DNA of 64,000 nt, from assembly GCA_949317995.1 (NCBI GenBank), contig OX439039.1:78408205-78472204 (forward strand). The letters run 5' to 3'. Of the stretch, positions 11,648-22,954 are shown in pieces. This DNA comes from Acholoe squamosa (Eukaryota; Annelida; Polychaeta; Phyllodocida; Polynoidae). Position 1 is the first letter of the stretch; the number at the start of each line of letters is the position of its first letter. The notes below the pieces were generated by a model that had not been told where the DNA came from, did no database searches, and saw only the letters and a program-made list of their open reading frames with translations. Position numbers and translations under genes: made by a program.

Positions 11648-11990
11648 TTTTTGTTCTTGAACATACTCCCCCCCCTCGTATATATATTTCTGCTACTCCA
11701 TTTGTATCCTCATATTAATGTGTCATATACTTCACATATATTCTATAAGTCAGGTAGGACCAGAAGTACCAACCCAACACTGCTGTGGGGATGAGGTCCT
11801 CTGCCTTCTTTTTTGTCTACATTGTAACTTATATTATAATATTATTGTTCTGTTCTATCTCGTGGTTAAGAACCTGAACACTTGTACAATCAACCAGTAA
11901 TTACTATGACTACCAATAATATTGACTCAAGCAATATTAGTGTATGATGAAAATATATATTTAGACAAATAAAGTGAATTCAAAACAAAT
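10151..11990 (+). mobile_element. 5'-truncated non-LTR retrotransposon (CR1/L2/Jockey-group LINE)
   Basis: The insertion is bounded by comparison with copy B of the host transposon. There CTCTCAT runs straight into TCTGATGCAG (24061-24077), whereas here CTCTCAT (ends 10150) and TCTGATGCAG (starts 11991) are 1,840 bp apart. The element starts inside the coding region just upstream of the RT domain and ends with ~340 bp of 3' UTR, an AATAAA-like stretch and AATTCAAAACAAA. At most an AT dinucleotide could be a target duplication. Loss of the 5' end is typical of target-primed reverse transcription. The clade cannot be fixed without a phylogeny. Confidence 0.9.
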
Positions 11991-12399
11991 TCTGATGCAG
12001 TGTGTAATATATGTACACATAAATAGGTGTGGCTGACATCTTTGGAGACTTTGACAAGTAAATACCTGCTGATGCCCCCCCCCCCCAGTAAAAGAGAAAA
12101 AAAATATATATCTCTGTTTTTTAATGCATACATGTCTGCAAACCTTAACTCTCCATCAAATCATTTAAACATCTAAACACAAAAATTCTTAAACACCTAA
12201 ACACAAAAATTCATATATCTAAACACAAAAGTTTTAACCTAAACACCTACATTTCTAAACACTTGAGCTAAGCACAATTGTTTGGCTTAACATGTTTAGG
12301 AAATTAATGTGATTACAAAAACGTTGCAAGAATATGTTTAGAATTGTGTTTAGGATCTAAACACCATTTTTGCAGTGTAATTAATCAACGGCACTACAA

Positions 12400-12457
12400 T
12401 GAGGGATCCCACTACAATTTGAAGGACTGCAGTAGTAGTGTGTTAAGAAATGCCCTC
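12400..12457. repeat. Right end of a GGAGGCATTTCT-family MITE
   Basis: The sequence GTGTGTTAAGAAATGCCCTC followed by CTG is the terminus seen at 35.2 kb and 28.7 kb. Inner words ATTTGAAGG and GAGGGATCC match those copies. The other end is not visible here. Confidence 0.6.
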
Positions 12458-12963
12458 CTGATGCAGACAAGAAAGTAACAAGAGATATTTAGGGGATGCC
12501 TATGAAGGATGAAACCTTGTTTGGACAAGGCTATCTTGCTAAGGCAAAACAACCAGCTCCTAGCTAAGCTGGCTTCTGGCTTTAGCCATTGAGCGATGAT
12601 CTGTATCAGCAGGTGAGCGATAAAAAGGGTGGTTAGAGGATCACGTGGTATAAGCCTTGGCAAAAGGGACTACATCATGTAAATGATCTGCTTTGATAGA
12701 ATCTGCCTTGATGTACTGCATATTGTTTTTTATAAAGATCAGCTGTGGCCTTTATTATCATTAATTTATGATAATATACCTGAATTCATCATTGTATGAA
12801 GTCAGTGTGCATCTGAGAGGCTAGGATGTTACAACAGTAAACAAAACTAAATTGTTCAATTAGATCCCGAGCTGCACCCTATAGCATTTCCATCATCTCA
12901 GGATGTGTCTTCTACCTGGGATGTGGCGTATTCATAAAATAATATACCAATGATTTATTATTA
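12458..12963. other. No feature recognised
   Basis: Unique-looking sequence between a MITE end and a Harbinger-like MITE. The 83-codon minus-strand frame is unsupported. Confidence 0.4.
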
Positions 12964-13324
12964 GGCCACAAAAAAGGTATGTTTCCGGTAACATGGTCAA
13001 AAAAGTTGATGCAGGTAGGTCGGATTTTTTTTTTAGAATCCAAAGACTGATATAGTCTACTTTGCTAGGTTTTCACTGGTTATTGCAAGAAATGATGGTT
13101 TCCTCCATAGAACTTGACAAAAAGATGGGGAAATAGGTGTTTAGGATTCTAGGATTCAAATGTAAAATTTGAGATGAAAAAGTCAAAAATTTGGAAAAAT
13201 TTGAAAAAAAAATCTTAAAAAAAATCGCAAAATTATGCAAAAGTCCTAAAAAAAATGCTGAGGTCGGCCCCTTTGGGCTGAGGAAGGTCGGGTGACCGGA
13301 AACCTTTTTCTATTTTTTTTGGCC
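12964..13324. mobile_element. Harbinger-like MITE, copy 1 (TTA target duplication)
   Basis: TIRs begin GGCCACAAAAAAGGT on the left and GGCCAAAAAAAATAG on the right (complement), with TTTCCGGTAAC and TTTCCGGTCACC just inside. The element is flanked by TTA at 12961-12963 and 13325-13327. A 3-bp TTA/TAA duplication is the hallmark of PIF/Harbinger transposition. There is no coding capacity. A second family member lies at 43827-44225. Confidence 0.8.
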
Positions 13325-14289
13325 TTAGGTGAAATTCATGAAAAGACAATAAGCGTTAATAGGTGGAAAATAGACCAGGGTCTGAGGGTAACTCCCATGG
13401 GTAAGTTAATGTTCCCTGTATGGGGTGAGATAACCATGTAATGGGTACTGGTGCTAACCACCCTCCTCCTCATGACTCCTTTAAAACCCTTAAGAGGCCC
13501 ATGGTTGGCAACCCTGGTGCGTCTTTTTGACTGAAATAACAAAAGATTCCTCGTCCCAAATTTGCCAGAGATCCATAGTGATTCTCACAGGGGCCTTTTT
13601 CAAAACATTTAGGTTTTTAAAATAGCAATTGTGGCATGGTATAACCACTTCAAAAGTGTGAAAGTTGGTTGTAAGATATCAATTTGTTTTTCAAAACTTG
13701 TTATTTTCAAAAGAGGAGAATGGTTCTATTAGTTATTTGGTCTCTCCTATGTTAAGAAACCATGTTTGAAACAGATTGATATATGTGGTGCTTAATAGAA
13801 CAAAAGGCGGCTATATTGTTGTGTCAGCTACATTAACTACTACTATAGCAGCCACATAGAGTTACACTCTAAGAAATGTGTTTAACTTAAAGTCTTCCTC
13901 TTCCAATTACACATTTTTACACAAGTTTACCCTCCTTTACTGAGTACTACAGAAGCTGATGTGGGCCACCTTGTAGACATGCCTATGTTCCTTAGTGATT
14001 ATGCAAATATACCTAGTAGTATAAAGACTACTTTTAAAGGTGTAGGTGCAATTCTTTCTTTCCAAACCCAATCCTAGAGGGCACTACTTAGGTGTATGTG
14101 GTTTTAGCTGTCAAGTGTAAAATGAATTGCTGTCAATCTGTCAATAACTGTTCTCTAGCTTGCTGTCAATGGAAAAATTAGCTGTCTGTTTTTCAACTTC
14201 CTTATTGATGCTTGTTACAGGTATCCTTAAGCCTGGAAGCAATGAAAGCAGGAATACTGGGAGGGAGGGAGTCAAGCCACACTGGGGCC
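13325..14289. other. No gene seen; one shared repeat fragment
   Basis: Near 13540-13590, CTCGTCCCAAATTTGCCAGA resembles words at 18083, 59691 and 61859, so an old interspersed repeat contributes here. Nothing else is recognised. Confidence 0.4.
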
Positions 14290-14299
14290 ACACATGTTT

Positions 14300-14600
14300 T
14301 GCTACCTGGGTAGGTCAGATCGGCCAAAAATAAGTCAATTGCATCAAGTCAAGGTAAATTAGGTAAATAGTTTAATTAGGTCAGATTGCAAAAATGGGCC
14401 AATTGTATCAATTCAAGTCAAATTAGGTCAGAATAGATAAATGTAGGTCAAATTAAAACAATTCCGTCATAGAAAGGTAAAAGTGGCCGTAAATGGGCCA
14501 AGGTAGATCAAAATAGGCTGTAATAAGGTAAATTTGTATATTTTGACCCCTTGTGACCGGATTTGACCTGATGTAAGTGGCTTTTTTTTTGCCTATTTGA
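14300..14600. repeat. Degenerate AATTAGGTCA-rich sequence
   Basis: The words TAGGTCA(G/A)AT and its relatives recur irregularly (about 14312, 14379, 14427, 14449) with TTGACC words on the other strand near 14545-14570. It looks like a decayed short-unit tandem repeat. The half-sites also match the nuclear-receptor half-site AGGTCA. Confidence 0.5.
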
Positions 14601-14610
14601 CCAACTCCTG

Positions 14611-15395
14611 GAGGTTAATTCAAAACATCATGGGATCGCAACCCCAGCGATCTTAGGAATTATTCAACCTTATCCTATCAAGCTATCTTAAGATCAGACT
14701 GCGTTCACATTTCCTAGCCAGCACTAAGATCGCATTGATCTTAGCCTCAGCCCTCCTACACTATTCCAAGAAGTACTGACTAGGCACAGAGGTAAGAGTC
14801 CCAAAATAAAGGAATAGCTGTGGAGTCACTCTTCTTTACAAGAGTGCTTATACCATCAATCCCCGTCCCCATATGGGCTAAGAAATATATTAGATTCCAT
14901 CTGTAAATAAGGTAACTTTAATGCAAATGTTCAACCAGGATAAAATAAAAATATCTTACCTCAATAGAGAGAGAGATGAAATTCCCCGAAGACAGAGTCT
15001 GGCTGCAGCAAGAGGATACCAAAGGGAGTGGGGTAGGACTTCACTTCAAAACTTGAGAAGGAAGAATTACCTTAGAGTGCCCTTAACACATGAGTAGGCC
15101 TAAGGCCCCTCAAGGACTCCCCTTTTTATGTATATGCAGCAGGCTATTCACTCTTTCAATCAGGAGTGTTCCCTGTAAGTGGTCTTGTACTCAGGTGAAA
15201 CCACTATGCAATTCTTTCACTAAGATCGCAGTGAGCTTAGTGCTGGAAAAGGAACAGTGAAGTGATCCCAGGACTTACTATTCCTGACAGGCCTGCAACC
15301 ACTGCATTAGATAGGGTAGACTGGCCAGGCCTTATGATATGTGCCTACATTAAGATCGCTGGGGTTGCGATCCCAGGATGTTTTGAATTAAGCTC
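14611..15395. mobile_element. 785-bp TIR element flanked by CTG
   Basis: Near-perfect TIRs of about 45 bp start GAGGTTAATTCAAAACATC on the left and GAGCTTAATTCAAAACATC (complement) on the right, continuing through GGGATCGCAACCCCAGCGAT. A second inverted pair lies inside (CAGCACTAAGATCGC and its complement). CTG stands immediately outside both ends (14608-14610 and 15396-15398), fitting a 3-bp CWG duplication. No transposase frame is seen. Confidence 0.85.
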
Positions 15396-16170
15396 CTGAA
15401 GGAGTAACATGATGTACTAATGCAGTGTTGATGAGTAGATTGGGGTTTACATGGCTTGAGGCATATACTACTGATCTAGGCTTCATCATATCATTGGTAT
15501 CAACTAACCTAGGAAGGTTAAATAGATTTACAAAGCGTTCATGTACAGCACTACAGAGAGCAGCAGACACAGCTCTACAAGTTTCGCACAATATCCTATA
15601 AGAAGAAATAAGCTAAGTTATGAGGGGACAAGGCAAATCCGTCGGGTCAAATCGGTCCTTCAAAGTAAGAATTAATCATAATCAGTATCTGAATGATCAA
15701 AATATCTATCATATAAATCATTATTGTATATTGATAATACTTTAGATACATAGTGGTGATCAATCGTGGGAGACGTTCGGTATCTTGCACAAAACTATCC
15801 TTCATCTAAACTGCATTTCAACTCCTGTATTAAGGTTAGTGCCTTTCCATTGCAAATTCAACCTTTATTGCCTTGTCTGGTCAATTTACTACAATGGTGA
15901 GTAATTTAACCAGTCACCATGTAAAGATGGATGTTGGAAATCACACCAGGCAACTGTTATAAGTTTTGGTTGAATTAAAAAAAAACACAGCTTTCCATAG
16001 GAAGGTTCCTAACTAGCAGGTTATAAGGTTTTGATTACTTTCCAGACCAATATCCAGCTAAATTCATTCACTAAGGCAAGGGGCACATTGGAAATAAGTT
16101 TAGTAAATAGCTGATGGAAATAAAGGCTTGGAGTATTTCTCAACAACACTTTAGTTCATGCCATATCACA
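15396..16170. other. No feature recognised
   Basis: Unique-looking sequence without convincing frames or repeats. Confidence 0.4.
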
Positions 16171-16320
16171 TTGGTGGATTTAGAGGGGGGGGGGGGAAGG
16201 GGGCGCACGACAATGTACGGCAATGTATCTAATTACATATTTTGCACCCAAATATTTGTGGAAAAATCCTTTTGGGCCGTGCCCGGGGCCCCTTCTTTTC
16301 AAAACCCTGGATCTGCCACT
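16171..16320. mobile_element. Small G-rich MITE with GTGGCGGATCT-type ends
   Basis: The left end is TTGGTGGATTTAGAGGGG and continues into a 13-base G-run. The right end is the complement of AGTGGCAGATCCAGGGTTTT. A related element lies at 22351-22533, and the right end alone (CCTGGATCCGCCAGT) near 40930. Confidence 0.6.
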
Positions 16321-17100
16321 GGGCTGACATCTACATTATAAATAATTGTTGTATCGACAAGGCTATTAGGGCACTATAGACCTGTCCATTATCACCTTAA
16401 ATATGTTCAGGAATTTAAGTTGATATTCATGAAAAATTTGAATCTAAAAGCTTTAGCCTGATAACAACATCCATTGATGTCCTTCGGATTACAGCCATGT
16501 ATATAGAGTGCCTTAATCAACATAGATGTTGGAGGAAGTTGGATAGAACAGAATATTGTGATCTCACAGACTGAGGCTGGTCATCAGGAAGGCATTTCTC
16601 AAGATGGCACGACTACACGCCCTTCAAATCATAATGGACTGGTAAAATTGCCCTACCAAACACAATATGTATGCTACATTGAGTGCTGATCATACAGAGC
16701 AGTGCATTACCAATAATCACCAACTCTGATTTTGAGGGTTAAGTAGATGTGTGCAGTCATCTTGCGAAATACCCTCCAGGTGCAGAAACATCAAACCATT
16801 TCCACGAATCACCCCATGTAAGGAGAATTCTCAGAATCATCACCGGGAACACTATTCTCAGATGATTTCCTGCTGCCAATTTTCCAATTAGAACACCATC
16901 CCCGAGATAAGTCTTTTTGGTACACCTTCCACATCCTGTTGTTGTTTATAATTGGAAGTATGGTGAAAATGTCTCAACACCCATTAACAACTATGCAGCC
17001 ATCTTTCTCAATTGGTAAAATGGACAACTTAGCCTCCCTCTGTTTGTAATAGGAACAGGTAGATACATTATTAAAGCAATCTGCTAATTTTGATAACGGA
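16321..17100. other. No gene; one MITE left end
   Basis: At 16585 CAGGAAGGCATTTCTCAAGA marks a left end of the GGAGGCATTTCT family, followed by the family word CCCTTCAAATCATA. No partner end is found. The rest is unique-looking. Confidence 0.45.
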
Positions 17101-17103
17101 TTT

Positions 17104-17236
17104 GGGAGGGGGGGTGGAGAAGGGGATCAGCAAGGAAAGAGGCGGCACGAGAAAAAGAGAGAGGAAGTGTGTGTGGGAAGAATGAGAGAGAGCCAGAGCC
17201 AGACAGACAGGGAGACAGAGACAGACAGAGAGAGGG
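17104..17236. repeat. GA-rich low-complexity tract
   Basis: Purine-rich simple sequence: G-runs followed by irregular (GA)n and (CAGA)n. Apparent minus-strand frames full of Ser and Leu come from this composition. Confidence 0.85.
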
Positions 17237-19408
17237 GGAATAGAGTATACAAAGAGTATAGTGATACACCACATATAATTTATGAATTTGAGCTACTTGC
17301 CAATAGATGGTTGATATGATATTATGTAGTGTGTCTACTCAGTGTCAGAATGTAATGCTAGGGTTATACCCGTCGATTTCAGTGCTATATTAATAGTTTC
17401 AGAAAACCAGCCAAGCCAGACGGAGGAGAATGCTGTTAGCTGATACATAACGTGTGACTACTATCCATACCCTTACCTCCATCAGTCCCATAGATTAGTA
17501 TAGTGAGGTGGACACCACTATGGCCTGAAAAGAGGAAATATACCAAAAATTGTTATATACTACTTTTCTATGCAGATTACATAGTTCTTAAGGAAAATTC
17601 CCATTTTTGAGGAAAACTTTCCAAATTTGGAATGTAAATAGAATGTTTTTGGGCATTTAATTGGGCATTTAAGGGCAAAATTTAGTGCTTTTGTTGATAT
17701 TGGTTGCCATGGAAACGTTATTTTCACTAAATATTGAGGAATCAAAAAAGCCTATTTGTAGCCACACCCACAAGGATCAATGTGTTGAAAAAAATCCAAT
17801 TATCAGATCAATTTTTATGAGAAAAAGAATGTGAAGAATATGACAATTTCCCTAATTTGCATAATTATACATATCATCTGAGATATCTCATGAAATATAC
17901 AAGTTAGACCTTATTTTGGATTTGGATAGGTCACCAACCATCTAAGTTCATAGAGCCGTAACTCTAAAACTAGCAGAGATATTTTCTCATGTAATACATC
18001 ATTGGAAAGTTCATGGCCTGAATTTAAAAATGGACCTTGTCCTTGGGGAGCCCTTTATTCTTGGCTATACACTGTTAAGAAAAATTGTCCTCATCCCAAA
18101 CTTGCCAGACATCCCATTGTTATTTTCAATGAGATTCCTAGTCCATTTGTGACATGTACAAGGAGAAGGGGTCTGATTACCCCCTGCACTAAGCCCCCTT
18201 TTCGCAGATCGTGTGTTCACCACCATACTGCCACCAAGGCTTTTCCTGTAGAAACTACACTCGCTCAATGCTATTTACTTTATGGTGGTCCAATGTTCAT
18301 TTTTACGAGGATCCCTGGTAGATTCAATAATCATTTTTTGCAGTGTACCACAGCTATGACCCTCTGCATACTGGAGGGGATAAAATGGCTGATCCCACAA
18401 AAGAGACATTTAGATCACTGGACAATATTAATTATGAGGTGATGCCAGACCCCCAAACCCATGGTTAATATATATGCTGGATAATTAGTGGAGTTATCAT
18501 AATTAACAGGCGCCATTTTATGACCGCCACAGAAACCATCTCTTACGCTAATTAATAGAGATATTATCTCCCTCTCTGCCGCATGGGCCTCGATGATGTA
18601 TCCCATCATGCCACTGTACTGCTAACAGACGCCATCTTTAATGCCTGCCCAAATCTCGGGGATTATCGAGATTACGCGCAGATGTGAGACTTTAAGAGAG
18701 CTCTCCATCAAAGTGAGATTTTGCAAGATAACTGAGGCACCATAGAAAGATGATTGTTTATAATGAAACAATTTAAACATTTAGTCGAGATTTGTTCTTG
18801 AGCTAATTTACCTGTGGGATTTTCTTGCTATCTGTCATTTTCCATTTTCTCCTTCTTCAAGAGTGATATATCATGTATTATACAGGAATTGAATTTTGTG
18901 GATTCTAGCATTATAATCAGTGTCATTGTTATAATAATGGGCTATCATCCTTTAATTTAAGCATTTGATATTCATATGATTACATCACACATATCCCTTA
19001 TCAGTTATGATATGCGCTAATTGCCGAGTTATCTAGAATGAATATTTTTGTGGTTTGTATTTGGTACTAAATACACACTATGTGTGCCACGTGAAAAATG
19101 TTTGAATACATTACACTACTTGTGACAATGTGAGTAGTATACATGAAAGACACTTTGTTTAGGGTTACACTGAGCCTTGGAAATTGTTGAAACCATCCTT
19201 CTCTTGGGTTCAATGTTAAAAGAGATAAGCCATTAGAGAGATGATGGTTTGAGGCATACGATAACTATAACACTGAATACATTTAAGCATGATAATGTTG
19301 AGTTTTGCTGGACAGACTGCTCTCAATAGACAATCCATTGTTAGATCTGAAGTAGAGGGGAAACCTACCAATTAAAACATCCGGTTGAGAGGTCTGTAGG
19401 CCCTGTTA
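17237..19408. other. No gene recognised in 2.2 kb
   Basis: A 146-codon plus-strand frame (18002-18442) has no domain and overlaps an old repeat word shared with 59.7 kb (CCTCATCCCAAACTTGCCAG near 18083). Between about 18440 and 18760 the sequence is free of visible repeats and has several TAATTA/ATTAAT words. I see nothing firmer. Confidence 0.45.
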
Positions 19409-19625
19409 AGCCGTGTGTCCACAGGGCAACAGAATTTGTAATGAGGCGTTCATTCCCGACGATAAAACTGCTTTTGCTGTTCACTTCCAATGATGAACCA
19501 CTTTTGTCATTGATTTCCAATGATAAAATCAAACATGCTAGATATTATGGCCAAAATAGGGTGAAAAAAAGATTTTTCAATTGTCGGCCGACAAATGTGG
19601 CTCTATTGGTGTATGGACACAAGGC
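19409..19625. mobile_element. Foldback MITE, TGTGTCCACA termini, copy 2
   Basis: The left end AAGCCGTGTGTCCACAGGGC and right end TGGACACAAGGCTT are complementary. Internal words GCGTTCATTCCCGACGATAA and AATCAAACATG(T/C)TAGATATTAT match copy 1 at 183-422. Confidence 0.7.
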
Positions 19626-20022
19626 TTCGTAGGTATCAACCCTATTATCCAGTGGATGCACCCACCAGGTGCAAGAACACATAGAACATGTTAGTTAGTC
19701 CTACACTTCCTGGTATCTCTCATATCTAAGTTACACCAACCAATTACAACTAGTTGTTGGAAAGTGAAAATATCTTTTATATCTAAATTACACTCATAAT
19801 TGATATAACAACACAGCAGCGTTGTAATTAAAAGAAAGCCGACTCAGTTGGTGCAGTCAGTGCTACTCTGTGTCTATGATACTACACGCCTAGCTCTTGA
19901 AGTATCGGTGAATCCAGGATCTGGAAGAGGCGGGGGCATGACACAAAAGAAGGGAACATGACCCCTCTTTTTAAGCAAAGTTTTAGGTAAGTAAAATAAG
20001 CAAATAAAATCCTAAGTACTAA
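19626..20022. other. No feature recognised
   Basis: Unique-looking sequence. Confidence 0.4.
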
Positions 20023-21336
20023 CCCGGACCAGAAGGCAGTATCTACTTCTCCTATCAGTAGCTACTGAGAATATGCTGATCAACAACTGCATATTGCAGT
20101 AGGTACTGCTGAAATACTTCCAAAACAGCTGACTCCACACTGCATTTTCAGTCTACACTCAGTAGTGTACTGACTATCAACTGAATATGCACTGCTTTTC
20201 ATACTAGAATCAGTAGTCTGCTGACTCTCAACTGAATGTTAATACATTCTAGAAATTATATACTCTGTGCAGTAGCATAGATGCAGTAGTCTACTGACCA
20301 TCTACTGGTATGACTCTGTCCATTCACAGATTATTTACCTGATGCTTCTAAGACAGTCCATAGTGTGAATGTCAGTATGGTTGTGAACAGCAATCAAAAG
20401 ATTCAGTAATGTAATAATGAAACTATCCAGTGTTTGTGGAGACAAGCATACTTCACCCCTTTGCATATGAATATCTTATTCAGTGCCAGTAATGGATACA
20501 CATGGATGTTGGGGTGTATGAAATTGAGGAATTACTCACTGACTTTATATAGGGTACAAATATACTGAATCTTTTGGTCCCATTCATGACATTTTTTTTT
20601 TTACATGGTATCCATGTATCATTGATAATTGCAAAGTGCTTGTCTCATCACCTTAACATCAGTAAACCGAAAGGCATTATATTATAGCAGCACTCTATAG
20701 ATATGTCTACTCTTACCCTTTTGCTATGGTAAGAGTTACCCAGTACTACTGAATCAATACTGCCCTAGCCCCCTCCTACATGATTTGCATGCACTACTAG
20801 GAAGTAGTAACCGCTCCACATAGCTGATGGGGCGGTGGCTCAGGGGGCTAATGCGTTGGTACAGTAATCAGAAGATCCCAAGTTCAAATCCAGCAAGGAC
20901 CACCTAGAGAGGCATTGGAAGTGCCAGTACTAGAACAGCGGCTGCTTCTTTTATGCTTCTACCTGCCCCCAGCAGTAGTTTTCAGTATGATCTACTGCTC
21001 AACTACTGCTATAGCAGCAGCCATTCAGTAGTGCTGATTGAACACTGCCCCAACCCCATATATGGTCATGCAGCATTAAATAAGTAGATACTGTTCAAAT
21101 GCTGCCATCTAATTTACATAATTGGGACAACTGATTCAATACTGCTTGCATGCTGCTAATACTACTGTTCTACTACTGTTCCACTGCTGCAAGTTTTGTG
21201 GTGCTGAGCAGTAGAATGACAGTAGACGCTGATACAATACTGTTTCTGATGCTGCTTTCACACTGAATCACTACTGTCCCACCACACTGTTTCCCAGCTG
21301 CTTTAGTGCTGCATTTCTACTGCATTTTGGTCCGGG
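20023..21336. mobile_element. 1.3-kb TIR element with ends CCCGGACC and CAGTAGT-rich arms
   Basis: The left end CCCGGACCAGAAGGCAGTAT and the complement of the right end CCCGGACCAAAATGCAGTAG are matching TIRs. Both arms are crowded with short words such as CAGTAGT, ACTACTG and ACTGAAT, which give many internal inverted repeats. A tRNA-like module sits near the middle. AA adjoins both ends, too short to prove a duplication. No transposase is encoded. Confidence 0.75.
20829..20905 (+). repeat. tRNA-like module inside the CCCGGACC element
   Basis: It starts GGGGCGGTGGCTCAGGGGGC, which includes an A-box-like TGGCTCAGGGGGCTAATGC, and has a B-box AGTTCAAATCC about 40 bases later. The ends do not pair well as an acceptor stem (GGGGCGG against GGACCACC, partial). 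It resembles the head of a tRNA-derived SINE more than a functional tRNA. Confidence 0.6.
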
Positions 21337-21404
21337 AACAGAAAGAAGCGGGTGTCCAGCCCCTCCGTCCCTACCCTTACCTACTAAATCTGCCACACAT
21401 TCTT

Positions 21405-21640
21405 GCATTATACCAATTGGTCGTTATGACGCCTAAATGCAACCCTGGGGTGTAGATCTAACTGGTTATTATTCCATTCATGTGTCATGCTGAACCTATG
21501 GGGTAGATGAAAAAAAGGCTAAGCATGATGCACTAATTCATTGTTCGCAAATAACTCACCAGCACTGCATTGGTGCATCATGACGGTGAAGGCGCATGAA
21601 CCCAGACGCATCATGTTGCCTTTAAGGGTTTAGTAAAAGG
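21405..21640. repeat. GCATCATGC-family repeat, copy 2
   Basis: ACCAATTGGTCGTTATGACG, TTGGTGCATCATGACGG, GACGCATCATGTTGCC and CCTTTAAGGGTTTAG are family words shared with 7.0-7.3 kb and 47 kb. Boundaries are approximate. Confidence 0.45.
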
Positions 21641-22350
21641 GGGTAGTTACCATGGTGATGGCGGCCATGATGGCTGCCGACTCTCTCTGGACACAGTCTG
21701 CTACTGATAAGGCAGATAACTGTCCCCCCTGAGTCTCCCTCCTCCACTCTCCTACTTATCTCTCTATCTTGATGAGCAGTTACGTCATGCTGCTTTACCC
21801 CTTGTTCAGGCCTGTTAGGGCCACCCCAACTATAATATAGGAAAGGCTCCTGATGATATGACAGTCATTCCACCTCGAAAAGGAGGATGTAAAATGTGGG
21901 TCAGCGATGATTTACCACTGTGAATTACTTCTGGTATCATGTTAAATTTGTTGACAACTTGGGATGGCGGAGAGAAAGCAGGAAAACAATCAAATAATCC
22001 AAGAAAACATTGAACCCTGATGTTGGGGGGGGGGAGGGTTCTCTTTCATGTGGACATGCGAAGGCCAACCCGCACCATGTTGCTGAAAGGTATTTGTCAC
22101 TTCATCAACCTTATAGCTATCGAATGCATGTCAATCAGCAACAGTTCTATAGCAACTAATATACCTGCAGAGGGGAAAAACAAGCAAATTAATAACAATC
22201 CAGATTTCGATTTGTATTCCTAGCCCAACTAGAGGATGAGCTTTAGCAGATTGAGAACGTATAATCCACTCCATATGTTTTGAGACACATGTTTCAAGTC
22301 CATTTTCAATCAGATCTGCTCAAGTATTTGCAAGAAGCCCACACATTTTG
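21641..22350. other. No gene; YY1-like word and G-run
   Basis: GTGATGGCGGCCATGATGGC near 21655 resembles the YY1 core ATGGCGGC. A 10-base G-run lies near 22024. No exon is recognised. Confidence 0.35.
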
Positions 22351-22533
22351 CAGTGGCAGATTTAGATGGGGGGCACGGGGTTGTGAGTTGGCGCACACCC
22401 CATCTTTTTTTATCAGATTTTAACGAGTTTAATTGCATATTTTCAACCCAAGAATTTGCTCAAAATGAGGGGGTGCAGCCCCTCCTTTTGCGCCGCCCCC
22501 CCCTCCTTTTCCAAATCCTGGAATTGTTTAGTG
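22351..22533. mobile_element. Small G/C-rich MITE, relative of 16171-16320
   Basis: The left end CAGTGGCAGATTTAGATGGG and the right end TCCAAATCCTGGAATT are degenerate complements of each other. They share the layout of the 16.2-kb copy: terminal G-run, AT-rich middle with TTGCATATTTTCAACCCAA, then a C-run. Confidence 0.6.
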
Positions 22534-22954
22534 ATCTGAATGTCATTATTGTAGAAGCAGCTATTTTGTTACCTTTAGCATGCTGAGGGCCACTGCATTT
22601 TGAACTGCGAAGTGCTACATCAATTTGCTTAATATTCAGATAAAATTGTGTGCAGGGCTAGATGTGGAAAGCCTTTCACAAAATGGCCTTGGCAAAACTC
22701 ATTTTCCAATCATTACACACAAGCAGTTAAACCTGGTAGATGAATGACAAAACAGCAGTCTTCGCCAGAGGCTTTGCTTATGTTCTACACCCTATGCTTA
22801 TCACACCAGGCATATGGCAATGCTGTAAGTCTGTATTCATCCCTTCATAATACCAAGTATAAAAGATAATGAATACTGTGAAGTTAGAGTGCGGGCTGCC
22901 TGTGAAACCACCAGGCCAAGCATTTGGTATCTATAGTCTAGGAATGTAATATAT
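22534..22954. other. No feature recognised
   Basis: Unique-looking sequence. Confidence 0.4.

Larger units (their letters stand above)
9644..12377. mobile_element. TGTTTAG-rich TIR transposon, copy A (carries a LINE insertion)
   Basis: The left end is TACTGCAAAAATGGTGTTT (first base C to T relative to copy B) and the right end is the complement of CACTGCAAAAATGGTGTTT. Both are flanked by TA (9642-9643 and 12378-12379). Subterminal regions are packed with TGTTTAG/CTAAACA words. Removing the LINE at 10151-11990 leaves about 894 bp, close to copy B (858 bp). Apart from the LINE there is no coding sequence, so this is a non-autonomous DNA transposon, possibly Tc1/mariner-like from the TA duplication. 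Confidence 0.85.

Noticed and set aside
18002..18442. 146-codon plus-strand frame
   Set aside because: No recognisable motif; shares a repeat word with 59.7 kb.
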